Origin: Nitrosarchaeum koreense MY1
Lineage (GTDB): Archaea > Thermoproteota > Nitrososphaeria > Nitrososphaerales > Nitrosopumilaceae
Assembly: GCF_000220175.1 (NCBI RefSeq)
Contig: NZ_AFPU01000001.1
Span: 1,213,512-1,277,511 of the forward strand
DNA length: 64,000 nucleotides
Reading direction: 5' to 3'
The translations under genes were made by a program, and so were the position numbers. Numbering within the stretch: the stretch's first letter is position 1; every line of letters starts with the position of its first letter. This document shows, piece by piece, positions 1-7,673 of this stretch. The notes below the pieces were generated by a model, which saw only the letters and a list, made by a program, of their open reading frames with translations, searched no databases and was not told where the DNA came from.

Positions 1-507
1 TTGATATTTAGCGTTTACATATGTCCTATAATCATTACATGTGTCCTTTTTTAGAATTTTGTTTGTGACCCCAATGTATTGTTCAGATTTTGACTGTATT
101 AGAAAAGAAGGTTTTAGAATTGTGGAATCTGCACATGCTTTGAATTTAACTAAAAACTTTTCAGAATCGGTAGGAATTGAATACAATATCTTAACATCTG
201 CTTTTTTACCCAGTTTATTGTGAGATAATAATTCAAGATTTGAATAATATTTATCAATTTTACTTTTTCCGACAAAATTCCAATCTGAATTTTTGTAAAG
301 TTTTATACAATTGTATATAGATTGTCTGTCCTTATATTTTTCTTGGAATTTCTGATTTCCCATCTCTTTGTATCGAACATACATTTGTTTACACATATTT
401 TCATCGACTTTCACCTCAGCGAAGGATAACGGAAGTACAATCACAGGTAACAATAATAAAAAAATAGAAAAAATACCCAATCGGTTTAGATTATGTTTAG
501 TTTTCAT
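1..507 (-). CDS. Secreted or membrane-anchored protein of unknown function, 3' end missing (left window edge)
   Basis: An open frame starts at an ATG at 505-507 and stays open for 169 codons to the window edge, so the C terminus is not seen. The first 30 residues are a basic stretch (MKTKHNLNRL) followed by a hydrophobic run ending at SFAEV, a typical signal peptide or anchor. The visible mature part is lysine- and tyrosine-rich and contains several cysteines (MCKQM, YNCIK, FKACAD, KDTCND), which could form disulfides outside the cell. A GTGAT element just upstream of the ATG may serve as a weak Shine-Dalgarno. I do not recognise a family. The neighbour upstream of its start is tRNA-Ser, also on the minus strand. 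Confidence 0.7.
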   Translation of the reverse strand, partial: MKTKHNLNRLGIFSIFLLLLPVIVLPLSFAEVKVDENMCKQMYVRYKEMGNQKFQEKYKDRQSIYNCIKLYKNSDWNFVGKSKIDKYYSNLELLSHNKLGKKADVKILYSIPTDSEKFLVKFKACADSTILKPSFLIQSKSEQYIGVTNKILKKDTCNDYRTYVNAKYQ

Positions 508-672
508 CAAATCACTTGAAAAAAATTTGAAGAAGCAAATACAATTATTGAAGATAAAAGAACTTGGGCTGTAAACGATGCCGGTGTATAATTGATTTCT
601 TCGATTTTTTGTATTTTCGTATTTGATTTGCTAAATTAATAGTATTATTGTATAATTATTGGTTTGTGGCAT

Positions 673-722
673 GCCATAGATGAGAAAAGAGTATTTCTCA
701 TTTAGATAATGAATTCTATGGC
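673..722. repeat. Nested inverted repeat next to the 3' end of tRNA-Ser
   Basis: GCCATAGA (673-680) is complementary to TCTATGGC (715-722), and the adjoining TGAGAAA (681-687) is complementary to TTTCTCA (694-700). Together they could form a 15-bp stem with a 6-nt loop and a 14-nt one-sided bulge. The repeat starts at the last base of tRNA-Ser and lies downstream of it on the minus strand. It could help 3' processing or termination, or be a relic of integration at the tRNA. Function is not known. Confidence 0.5.
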
Positions 723-805
723 GCGGGGAGAGGGATTTGAACCCACGGGTCATTGCTGACATGGGATTAGCAATCCCACGCCCTACCAAGCTAGGCGATC
801 CCCGC
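722..805 (-). tRNA. tRNA-Ser (anticodon GCT)
   Basis: Read on the minus strand the gene folds as a class II tRNA. The acceptor stem GCGGGGA pairs with TCCCCGC, the discriminator is G, and the D arm contains GGTAGGGC. The anticodon loop TTGCTAA presents GCT (codons AGC/AGU). A long variable arm follows, then a T arm containing GGTTCAAATCC. No intron is seen and CCA is not encoded. The long variable arm and G discriminator both fit tRNA-Ser. Confidence 0.93.
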
Positions 806-837
806 ACAGACTGCCTTGAATTAATCTGTAAATAAAT

Positions 838-1584
838 TCATTCGTCCCCAAATTGGTGGTAATTAGTCACAATATCATCAAGTTTCATTCTTTTCCCACC
901 CACAATTTTTAGTTCAACATTGATAGATTTGTTGGAGATAGTAATGATGTTGTATGTGTTTTCAAACAATCCTCTAACCCTTTCAGATGTAGCAGTTCCG
1001 GCATTTACAACCATTAGTTTTCCAAAATTCCATTCCCACGGTCTATGTTTATGACCACATAAAACAAGATCAACTTTAGTATCAAGTATAGTTCTTAAAA
1101 CATCTCCTGCATCTACTACAGTTAATTGATCAGAACCAGTATCTGGAATTGCTATCAAATGATGATGCATTGCCAAGATCTTTATTTTGTCTTTGTATTT
1201 TTTCATGGTTCGCTCAAGCCACAAGTTTTGACGATATCCCACCTCACCTTCATTTCTATCAGGACGAGCAGTTCCAAGTGTTACCAAAACAACGTCATCA
1301 CTTAATTCATTTATTGCTTCAAAGGGGAAAAATTTTTTGAATAATAGATAACCGGTGTTTCTATAGTCATGATTCCCGCTAATAGTAATAATTTTTTTAG
1401 TGTTAAATTTTGTCAATAATGTCTTACATTCTTCATATTCTTGCATTAGTCCTTCATTTGTAAGATCACCAGTAACAACGATAACATCTGGATTAAGTTG
1501 ATTTACCTCATCAACAAGTTGATCAAACTTATTTTGAAGAAATTGTGAACCTACATGAAGATCAGAAATTTGTACAATTAGCAT
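838..1584 (-). CDS. Calcineurin-like metallophosphoesterase (Icc/CpdA-like)
   Basis: The 248-residue product has the complete metallophosphoesterase motif series: SDLH at residues 7-10, GDLTNEG near 47, GNHDY near 78, a histidine cluster (MHHH) near 143, and GHKHRPW near 184. These bind the two metal ions. Related proteins hydrolyse cyclic nucleotides, phosphodiesters or other phosphate esters; the substrate here cannot be read from sequence. The frame is open further upstream to 1680, but the family begins right at MLIVQISDLH, so the ATG at 1582-1584 is preferred. It is cytosolic (no signal peptide) and is transcribed divergently from the isocitrate dehydrogenase gene. Confidence 0.88.
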   Translation of the reverse strand: MLIVQISDLHVGSQFLQNKFDQLVDEVNQLNPDVIVVTGDLTNEGLMQEYEECKTLLTKFNTKKIITISGNHDYRNTGYLLFKKFFPFEAINELSDDVVLVTLGTARPDRNEGEVGYRQNLWLERTMKKYKDKIKILAMHHHLIAIPDTGSDQLTVVDAGDVLRTILDTKVDLVLCGHKHRPWEWNFGKLMVVNAGTATSERVRGLFENTYNIITISNKSINVELKIVGGKRMKLDDIVTNYHQFGDE

Positions 1585-1658
1585 TTTTCTTAATGTAGTA
1601 AATTCCGCTATTAAACTATCTCTATAGTATCTATGTAAACAATCCAGACTCAAGGTAG

Positions 1659-1670
1659 GATTAAATAATA
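1659..1670 (+). promoter_or_regulatory. TATA box for the isocitrate dehydrogenase gene
   Basis: GATTAAATAATA is centred about 28 nt upstream of the TTG at 1693. This is the spacing expected for an archaeal leaderless transcript and supports the TTG as the start codon. Confidence 0.5.
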
Positions 1671-1692
1671 AACACCGCAACTTTTTCCAGTT

Positions 1693-2724
1693 TTGAGCAA
1701 AAAAGCTGCAGTGATGAGAGGGGATGGTATAGGTCCTGAAGTAGTAGATTCTATGCTCAGAGTTTTAAAAGAATGCAATTCCCAAACAGAAATTATTCTT
1801 TGCGAGGCAGGCTCTGAACAGTGGGATAAAAACGGAAGAAAAGATAAATCATACATCCCAGATGCCACAATGAAGACTCTAGAAGAGACAGATGCTTGTT
1901 TTAAAGGGCCGACAACAACAATACCGGTACCAGATGCACCAAGAAGTGTAGCTGTTACATTACGTCAAAAATTTGAATTATACTCTAACATTAGACCAAC
2001 TAAAACATATGATAGATTAACACCAAATCGAAAACTAGACTGTGTTTGCTTTAGAGAAGCAACAGAAGGGCTCTACACAGGTTTAGAAGTAAAAGTTACA
2101 GATGATGCGGCAATTGCAATCAGAAAGATTACTAGACAAGGATGTAGCAGATTTATGAATTCAGCAGTAAATTGGGCAAACAAATACAATATGAAAAAAA
2201 TTGTTGCAATCACTAAAAGAAATATCCTAAAACAAACAGATGGAATATTTTGGGATGAAGTACAGAATTCTATTAAAGGTACAGACATACAATTATCTGA
2301 GATTTACATTGACAACATGGCACAACAAATGGTAGTTGCGCCAGAACAATTCAATGGATCAATTTTGGTAAGTACCAATTTATTTATGGATATAATATCA
2401 GAATTAGCATCGGGACTTGTAGGATCAATAGGATTGATTTATTCTGCAAATATGGGAGATAATTACGCAATGTTTGAAGCAGCTCATGGAAGTGCACCAC
2501 AGTTCGCAGGACAGAACAAAGTAAATCCAACTGCAACAGTTCTATCAGGAGCTTGGATGATAGAGTATCTTGGAGAGACAGAAATACGAAATGCAATTTT
2601 TGCTGCAACGGAACAAGTGATTAACGAAGGCAAAGTTGTAACGTGGGATATCGGAGGTAATGCAAGTACAACACAAATGACGGATGCCATAATATCATAT
2701 GCAAAACAGAAACTTCGAAAATAA
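1693..2724 (+). CDS. icd: Isocitrate/isopropylmalate-family dehydrogenase, probable isocitrate dehydrogenase
   Basis: This 343-residue beta-decarboxylating dehydrogenase has GDGIGPEV at the N terminus, the substrate-binding stretch SVAVTLRQKFELYSNIRP near residues 83-100, and the cofactor loop AAHGSAPQFAGQNKVNP near 261-277. It would oxidise isocitrate to 2-oxoglutarate, supplying carbon for glutamate. The short length matches the archaeal/NAD-type branch; in the cofactor loop the Lys-Tyr pair of the E. coli NADP enzyme is replaced by Gln-Phe, so coenzyme choice is open. Translation probably starts at TTG 1693. An isopropylmalate or homoisocitrate role cannot be excluded, but a partial aconitase gene at the other end of the window fits isocitrate. 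Confidence 0.8.
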   Translation: MSKKAAVMRGDGIGPEVVDSMLRVLKECNSQTEIILCEAGSEQWDKNGRKDKSYIPDATMKTLEETDACFKGPTTTIPVPDAPRSVAVTLRQKFELYSNIRPTKTYDRLTPNRKLDCVCFREATEGLYTGLEVKVTDDAAIAIRKITRQGCSRFMNSAVNWANKYNMKKIVAITKRNILKQTDGIFWDEVQNSIKGTDIQLSEIYIDNMAQQMVVAPEQFNGSILVSTNLFMDIISELASGLVGSIGLIYSANMGDNYAMFEAAHGSAPQFAGQNKVNPTATVLSGAWMIEYLGETEIRNAIFAATEQVINEGKVVTWDIGGNASTTQMTDAIISYAKQKLRK

Positions 2725-2732
2725 AGAAAACA

Positions 2733-3278
2733 TTACTTTTGTCTGACAGCTTCAACTAGAATTAACTCTTCAAAAAACAATTTCTTTTTGGCAAGAATTC
2801 GTGGTTCCAGGCATAATTTTCGTGTGTATTCCATTAATTTTTGGTAATTAGAAAGAGATGTAGTTACAAAAAGAAATTTTCCGCCAATTTTAATATTTTT
2901 ATAAATTGAATCAAATATTTTTTTTGGAATTTCAAAGCCTTCAATTCCTCCATCAGTTGCAGCATCTAATACTTTATCAGTTGCAAGATATGGAAGGTTG
3001 CACACAACTAGATCAAATTCTAAATTTAATGCATCAGAGCCATTACAACAGACCAAATTTTGCGTAGGATATGTTTGGTTTTTTAATACAGCAAAATTAA
3101 TGTCGGTACCAACAACAAAAGTAAAATTTTCCCATAAAAGTTTTGTTAAATACCCAGAACCACTTCCAACATCTAGAGCAGAGAACCCTTTCTCTTTTTC
3201 AATATAGTCAGATATGAAGAAGGTATCTTCAGATGGAGAATACTCTTCATCTCTTAAGAATTTCTTTTGCAAGTTCAA
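2733..3278 (-). CDS. PrmC/HemK/Mtq2-like SAM-dependent methyltransferase
   Basis: A 181-residue Rossmann methyltransferase with the SAM-binding loop DVGSGSGYLT near residue 37 and the catalytic-type motif NLPYLA near residue 94. Archaeal members methylate the glutamine of the GGQ motif of release factor aRF1, with a Trm112-like partner. The usual motif is NPPY; here the second residue is Leu, as in adenine dimethylases, which makes the substrate less certain. It is the last gene of a minus-strand cluster and overlaps the end of ksgA by 32 nt, so the two are probably translationally coupled. The same neighbourhood (L21e, RpoF, DUF655, KsgA, HemK) recurs in many archaea. Confidence 0.8.
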   Translation of the reverse strand: MNLQKKFLRDEEYSPSEDTFFISDYIEKEKGFSALDVGSGSGYLTKLLWENFTFVVGTDINFAVLKNQTYPTQNLVCCNGSDALNLEFDLVVCNLPYLATDKVLDAATDGGIEGFEIPKKIFDSIYKNIKIGGKFLFVTTSLSNYQKLMEYTRKLCLEPRILAKKKLFFEELILVEAVRQK

Positions 3279-3954
3279 CTATTTCATCACCTGAAAGATC
3301 ATCTAACCGTTTCTCAATAACGGTTTCTTTTCCAAACTGCTTAAAGATATTTTGAAGTGTTTTTCTTCTGTATGAAAACATCTTGTTTATAACATGAATA
3401 AGATCTTTTTCAAGTGATTTTTTTTTAATGATTTTGAGAACTACAGAATCAATCTTTGGAGGAGGTGAAAAATTTTGCTTTCCAACATCTAAAATTTTTT
3501 CAATCTCAAAAGCAGAGTTTGCAATAATACTTACAGATCTTCTATTCTTTGAAGATTTTGCAAGTAATTTTTCTGCAAATTCTTTCTGAACCATAATCAC
3601 ACCATGAGAAAAAGGAGTATTTGCAAGCCATTCAATAGCATCCTTACTTTTTGAATAGGGTAGATTAGATACAAAAATAGAAAAAACACTATTTTGTTTG
3701 AATCCATCACCAAACTCTAAAGAGAGATTTGAAATTCTGGAAAAACGGGATTTTGCTTTTTCATATAATTCCCTATCAGCATCAATTGAAATCACTTTTT
3801 TTGCATTTTCACACAATAATGGAGTCAAAATTCCTAATCCTGTCCCTATTTCAAAGACAATGTCATTTTTAGTGATATTAGCCTCAAGAGAAATTGATTT
3901 TGCTATTACATTTGAGGTTAGAAAGTGTTGGCCTAGTCGTTTTCGTTTAATCAT
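3247..3954 (-). CDS. ksgA: 16S rRNA dimethyladenosine transferase (KsgA/Dim1)
   Basis: The 235-residue protein begins with KRLGQHFLTS, contains the SAM loop EIGTGLGILTP near residue 36 and the adenine-flipping motif NLPYSKS near residue 117. It dimethylates the two adjacent adenosines in the helix 45 loop of 16S rRNA during late small-subunit assembly. The C-terminal helical domain (RRKTLQNIFKQFG) is present though the protein is somewhat short for the family. The start overlaps the DUF655 stop by 4 nt and the 3' end overlaps the PrmC-like gene, indicating one operon. Confidence 0.93.
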   Translation of the reverse strand: MIKRKRLGQHFLTSNVIAKSISLEANITKNDIVFEIGTGLGILTPLLCENAKKVISIDADRELYEKAKSRFSRISNLSLEFGDGFKQNSVFSIFVSNLPYSKSKDAIEWLANTPFSHGVIMVQKEFAEKLLAKSSKNRRSVSIIANSAFEIEKILDVGKQNFSPPPKIDSVVLKIIKKKSLEKDLIHVINKMFSYRRKTLQNIFKQFGKETVIEKRLDDLSGDEIVELAKEILKR

Positions 3955-4517
3955 TTTTTGACAAAGAGATTCATCCTACTTTCACCAGTAATTTCATCCA
4001 TGATTCTCTCTGAGATATGTTTGATTGGTTCTTTGAATCCCACGCGCTCCTGTAAATCAGCATAGCTTGCAAATGCCTTTTTTTCTCTTTCTTCTAGCAT
4101 TATTTTCATGTATGTTTTTCCAATTCCTGGAATTAATTCCAGTGCATGAATTCTAGGAGTTAATGGTCTTGCATTATTAAGATAATCTACAAATCTAGTT
4201 TCATTCTGGGTGACAATATTTTCAACTACTCCCCGTAATTCACTTTGAGCAGATGATGAAATGTGTTCATATTCTAGCTTTCCTAAAACTGAAAGAACTT
4301 TTGTTCTTCCCTCTTTTCCAATGTAGATTCTTTCTCCCACATCAAATGTTGAATTTGGAACACCAAGAACTTCAAGTAAAGTAAGTCTGTCCTCACCAAT
4401 TGCAGTGATAATAATTCCGTCACGTCCACGTACTGTAGATGATTTTCCACGCGGATTAAAATCTAAGACATATGCATATTCCTCATATTTTCTAGGAGGG
4501 GATTGTGCCCTGTGCAA
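3951..4517 (-). CDS. DUF655 family RNA/DNA-binding protein
   Basis: A 188-residue archaeal protein with an N-terminal beta-rich region (YAYVLDFNPRGKS, then GEDRLTLLEV) and a helix-hairpin-helix near residues 125-145 (LELIPGIGKTYMKIML). This layout is the DUF655 family, conserved between rpoF and ksgA in many archaea; its biochemical role is unknown, but position and HhH fold suggest nucleic-acid binding. The start is a TTG at 4515-4517 preceded by GGAGA about 8 nt upstream, a clear ribosome-binding site that decides the start. It overlaps ksgA by 4 nt. Confidence 0.85.
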   Translation of the reverse strand: MHRAQSPPRKYEEYAYVLDFNPRGKSSTVRGRDGIIITAIGEDRLTLLEVLGVPNSTFDVGERIYIGKEGRTKVLSVLGKLEYEHISSSAQSELRGVVENIVTQNETRFVDYLNNARPLTPRIHALELIPGIGKTYMKIMLEEREKKAFASYADLQERVGFKEPIKHISERIMDEITGESRMNLFVKK

Positions 4518-4535
4518 AATAAATCTCCTTGAAAC

Positions 4536-4859
4536 TTAGTTCCCCTTGATTATCTTGAGCATTTTTTCTAGAGTTTCAGCAAGAATAAGTTTCTTCCAAC
4601 CAAATGTAAATGAACGTAGTTCAGCCAAACTAGTTGGTCTAATATTTACAATTTCTACTGCTTCTTCCTCAGTTAAATCACAATCTTTCATTAGTTGTTT
4701 CTTCATTTCTTTAGCATCCTTTGGATCAATGGTCACAAATTTAGAGACATAGTCATATGTCCATCGTTGAATTTGATCCATTTCTTCAACATCAACTTTA
4801 CCTAAAATCTCTTTAACTTCTGATAGAGAAATGCTTTGTTTCTTTTTTATCTCTTCCAT
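4536..4859 (-). CDS. rpoF: RNA polymerase subunit F (Rpb4/RPC17-like)
   Basis: A small (107 aa) all-helical protein matching archaeal RpoF in length and in gene order directly behind L21e (2-nt gap). RpoF pairs with RpoE to form the stalk of archaeal RNA polymerase, which helps open-complex formation and binds nascent RNA. Visible features are the N-terminal VKEILGKV helix, MKKQLMKDCDLTEEEAVEIV and an HRDC-like C-terminal half (NIRPTSLAELRSFTFG). Assignment rests on motif pattern plus conserved context. Confidence 0.87.
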   Translation of the reverse strand: MEEIKKKQSISLSEVKEILGKVDVEEMDQIQRWTYDYVSKFVTIDPKDAKEMKKQLMKDCDLTEEEAVEIVNIRPTSLAELRSFTFGWKKLILAETLEKMLKIIKGN

Positions 4860-4861
4860 GA

Positions 4862-5161
4862 TTATACACCGAATGGTTTGATATGATCTAATCTTGTGAT
4901 TAAGGTTTTTGTTTTATTCCCTAATTTTACATCTAGAGTAATAGCACGTCTACCTACATGTGTAATGTTACCTACTTTCCCATGATAGCGTCTATGAGGC
5001 AAACCTTTGTGTTGTCTAGGATCTATAATTACAAGTGCTTGTTCTCCTTCATGATATTCTCTAAGTAAGAACGATACGCCTCTAGGAGCAGTTTTAGTCA
5101 TCACAGATCTTGCTTTGTGCTTAAATCCGTGTGAACGACCATGAGATTTCTTAGTTGCCAT
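4862..5161 (-). CDS. rpl21e: Large-subunit ribosomal protein L21e
   Basis: A basic 99-residue protein with SHGRSHGFKHKARS at the start and KGLPHRRYHGKVGNITHVG in the middle, both diagnostic of L21e. It binds 23S/5S rRNA in the 50S subunit. It is the first gene of the L21e-RpoF-DUF655-KsgA-PrmC cluster and has its own TATA element about 29 nt upstream. Confidence 0.95.
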   Translation of the reverse strand: MATKKSHGRSHGFKHKARSVMTKTAPRGVSFLLREYHEGEQALVIIDPRQHKGLPHRRYHGKVGNITHVGRRAITLDVKLGNKTKTLITRLDHIKPFGV

Positions 5162-5185
5162 ATCTGAGTAGATTCCCCAGTGACC

Positions 5186-5195
5186 CTATTTTAAC
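5186..5195 (-). promoter_or_regulatory. TATA box of the L21e-RpoF-KsgA cluster
   Basis: On the minus strand GTTAAAATAG is centred about 29 nt upstream of the L21e ATG, between rlmN and rpl21e. It suggests the ribosomal cluster has its own promoter rather than depending on read-through from rlmN. Confidence 0.45.
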
Positions 5196-5204
5196 AGTTT
5201 CTAG

Positions 5205-6266
5205 TCATGCATTAGAGATGATGTCGGTTCTGAGTTGTCCACATGCAGCTGAAATTTCAGATCCCTTCTCAACTCTTACTGTACAATTTACATGAGATTT
5301 TAGCAGTATTCTTTCAAATTCAAGTATGCTCTTTTTTGATGGACGCTGAAAATTTCCTGCAGTGGAATTTATTGGAATCAGATTAACATGAGAACCATTT
5401 CCCTCTAAAAGAAGGGCAAGCTCCTTTGCAATTTCTTGTGAATCGTTAATGTTTTCAATTAAAGCGTATTCAAATGTAACACGTCGTCCAGTTCGCTTAA
5501 AGTAGCGTTTTCCTGCTGCAACTAATTCATTTACTGAATGAGGTCCAGCTGTTGGAACTAATTTTTTGCGTAATTCATCATTTGGTGCATGTAATGATAT
5601 TGCTAGTCCGATTTGAAGATCTTCTTCTGCAAGTTTGTCAATACCAGATATTATTCCAATAGTAGATATCGTGATGTTTCTCTGCCCGATTCCAAAACCT
5701 CGTGGATGTGTAAGTAAACGAACTGCACGAATTGTTTCATCGTAATTTGCAAGAGGTTCACCCATTCCCATAAAGACCAAATTTGTTACATGCTGACCTC
5801 GTTGCTGAAGTAAATTTGCAAAGTGAATAACTTGTGCTACAATCTCTTCTGCTTTTAGATTTCGCTCAAAACCCATTTGCCCAGTTGCACAAAAAATGCA
5901 TCCCATTGCACATCCAACCTGAGTTGAAACGCAAATAGTAGACCTAGGATGACCGCCAATCTTTGTTGGTTCATATTGTATAAGAACTGTTTCAACAGGA
6001 GTTCCATCTGTCAGATTAAGTAATAGTTTTGTGGTATCACCATCATCACTTACTACTCTATGAGTTTCAGTTGCAGAACCAATTGTGTATCCATCTACAA
6101 TTAATTTATCTCGCATTGCGGTAGGTAGTTGTTTTAATTCGGTGATGTTTTTTGGAAATTTATAATATAATGGGTAAAGTATTTGATCTGCCCTATATCT
6201 TGGCTGCCCCATATCCATTACCAATTTTTCCATTTCTTCAGGTAACAAACGATAAAGATCAGTCAT
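5205..6266 (-). CDS. rlmN: 23S rRNA (adenine-2503-C2)-methyltransferase RlmN, radical SAM
   Basis: The 353-residue protein keeps all five RlmN cysteines in bacterial spacing: Cys112 (accepts the methyl group), Cys119, Cys123 and Cys126 (the CxxxCxxC [4Fe-4S] cluster) and Cys342 in SAACGQL. These put a C2 methyl on A2503 of 23S rRNA and, in bacteria, A37 of some tRNAs. RlmN is predominantly bacterial, so its presence beside archaeal ribosomal genes suggests an old transfer into this lineage. It lies between radA and rpl21e on the same strand, with a 127-bp AT-rich gap on the radA side. Confidence 0.93.
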   Translation of the reverse strand: MTDLYRLLPEEMEKLVMDMGQPRYRADQILYPLYYKFPKNITELKQLPTAMRDKLIVDGYTIGSATETHRVVSDDGDTTKLLLNLTDGTPVETVLIQYEPTKIGGHPRSTICVSTQVGCAMGCIFCATGQMGFERNLKAEEIVAQVIHFANLLQQRGQHVTNLVFMGMGEPLANYDETIRAVRLLTHPRGFGIGQRNITISTIGIISGIDKLAEEDLQIGLAISLHAPNDELRKKLVPTAGPHSVNELVAAGKRYFKRTGRRVTFEYALIENINDSQEIAKELALLLEGNGSHVNLIPINSTAGNFQRPSKKSILEFERILLKSHVNCTVRVEKGSEISAACGQLRTDIISNA

Positions 6267-6393
6267 TATACTTTCACGATGCCTCTCATATTCAACAATT
6301 AAGGCTCTGTTATAATATTATAATTTAATCAAATCTCAATTTTTAAAATAAAATAAAATTTTTGAAAATAAAATAAAAAGAAAGAAAAGAAGA

Positions 6394-7557
6394 TTACTCT
6401 TCTAGTGACTCTAAATCATCATCAGAGTCAAGATCTTCGGTTGCTTGAACCATTTCTAGTTCTGCAGTTCCAGATGTAGATTCAACCAGTGTTTCAGGTG
6501 TAGAATCAATAATAGATTCAGTTGTTTCAGGTTCTAATTCTTTTTCTTTTTTAGTTGCTTTTTTGGCAGTCTTTTTACCTGGCTTTTTCTCTGTATCTTC
6601 TAGGTCCATCACTCCTGCTTCACCCAATGCAAAGATTACTTCTTCCTCTGGATGGTGTGGACTGTCTACCATTCGTGCGATTCGTTTCTTGCCTGATTTC
6701 TTAAAGTATATTCTGTATGTACTTGTGTGTGCAACTACGTTTCCACCTATTGGTCGAGTTGGATCACCAAAGAAAACATCAGGAGATGCCATTACTTGAT
6801 TTGTGGCAATTGCAGCACAGTTGTAAGTTTCTGCAATTCTAGACAACATGTGAACAAAATGATTCAGTTTTTGTTGTCTATTTGACAGTGTTCCTCTACC
6901 AAGATATTCAGCACGGAACAATCCAACTGCAGAATCTGCAACAATTAGTCGGATATTGTTTTCTTCGATTATAGGACCAGCTTCTTCTAGAATCAATGTT
7001 TGATGTGCGCTGTTATATGCACGTGCTACAATTATTCTGTCAAGAACTTTTTCTGGATCCATTTCATGGGCTTGTGCAATAGATACTATTCTTTCTGGTC
7101 TGAAAGTGTTTTCTGTATCAATATACAAAACACCGCCATCCAATCCACCTTCTGTTTTTGGTTTTTGAACCATTACAGCTAGTGTATGTGCAAATTGAGT
7201 TTTACCTGAACCAAATTCACCATAAACTTCTGTAAGAGCTTGTGTTTCAACACCTCCATCAAACAGTGTGTCAAGACAATTAGTGCCAGTTGTAATTTTA
7301 CCAATATCTTGTCTGCGTTTGTATACTTCACTTGCAGTAACAAAATCCCTGGAGATCAATCCAGTTTCAACAAGATGTTGTCTTGCCTTGTTTACAATTT
7401 TTTCTGCAGTATCTTTTTCCATTCCAGTTATTTCTGCAATTTCCACAGGACCTCTTACGATAAGATCCATAACATTGTGTACTCCTGCATCGGATAATTT
7501 TCTAGTAGTTACAGGACCTACGCCCTCCAAACTATCTAATCTTAAATCTTCTACCAT
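6394..7557 (-). CDS. radA: DNA repair and recombination protein RadA, with acidic C-terminal tail
   Basis: This is the archaeal Rad51/RecA recombinase (387 aa). It has an N-terminal helix-hairpin-helix (LEGVGPVTTRKLSDAG, residues 10-25), Walker A GEFGSGKT (113-120), Walker B LIVADS and the DNA-binding region LSNRQQKLNHFVHMLSRIAE. It forms filaments on single-stranded DNA for strand exchange. The conserved core ends near residue 323; about 64 further residues form a lysine-rich stretch then a Glu/Asp/Thr/Ser-rich tail ending DDDLESLEE, which is unusual because most RadA proteins stop near 320-350. The promoter region carries palindromes described separately. Confidence 0.95.
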   Translation of the reverse strand: MVEDLRLDSLEGVGPVTTRKLSDAGVHNVMDLIVRGPVEIAEITGMEKDTAEKIVNKARQHLVETGLISRDFVTASEVYKRRQDIGKITTGTNCLDTLFDGGVETQALTEVYGEFGSGKTQFAHTLAVMVQKPKTEGGLDGGVLYIDTENTFRPERIVSIAQAHEMDPEKVLDRIIVARAYNSAHQTLILEEAGPIIEENNIRLIVADSAVGLFRAEYLGRGTLSNRQQKLNHFVHMLSRIAETYNCAAIATNQVMASPDVFFGDPTRPIGGNVVAHTSTYRIYFKKSGKKRIARMVDSPHHPEEEVIFALGEAGVMDLEDTEKKPGKKTAKKATKKEKELEPETTESIIDSTPETLVESTSGTAELEMVQATEDLDSDDDLESLEE

Positions 7558-7588
7558 ACTGTATGGTACGGTACTAGTACTTTATAAC
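7555..7588 (-). promoter_or_regulatory. radA promoter with two palindromes
   Basis: On the minus strand GTTATAAAG (7580-7588) is centred 27 nt upstream of the radA ATG, a good TATA box for a leaderless mRNA. Directly downstream is the perfect 10-bp palindrome GTACTAGTAC (7571-7580), and an 11-bp palindrome CATACTGTATG (7555-7565) covers the start codon. Both sit where a bound repressor would block initiation. Confidence 0.5.
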
Positions 7589-7673
7589 GTTATTGTTTTT
7601 AGGTTCTGTCAAATCTTCGTCAGTTTTTTTAGGTGTCAAAAGTCATCGGATGTGGTTTTGAGTAGTATCGTAC

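Noticed and set aside
1-574. Plus-strand short ORFs at 41-223 and 368-574
   Set aside because: The minus strand carries a continuous frame with a signal peptide over the same bases, truncated by the window edge.
1585-1680. N-terminal extension of the metallophosphoesterase
   Set aside because: Extra 32 residues have no family match and run through the divergent promoter; ATG 1584 starts right at the first motif.
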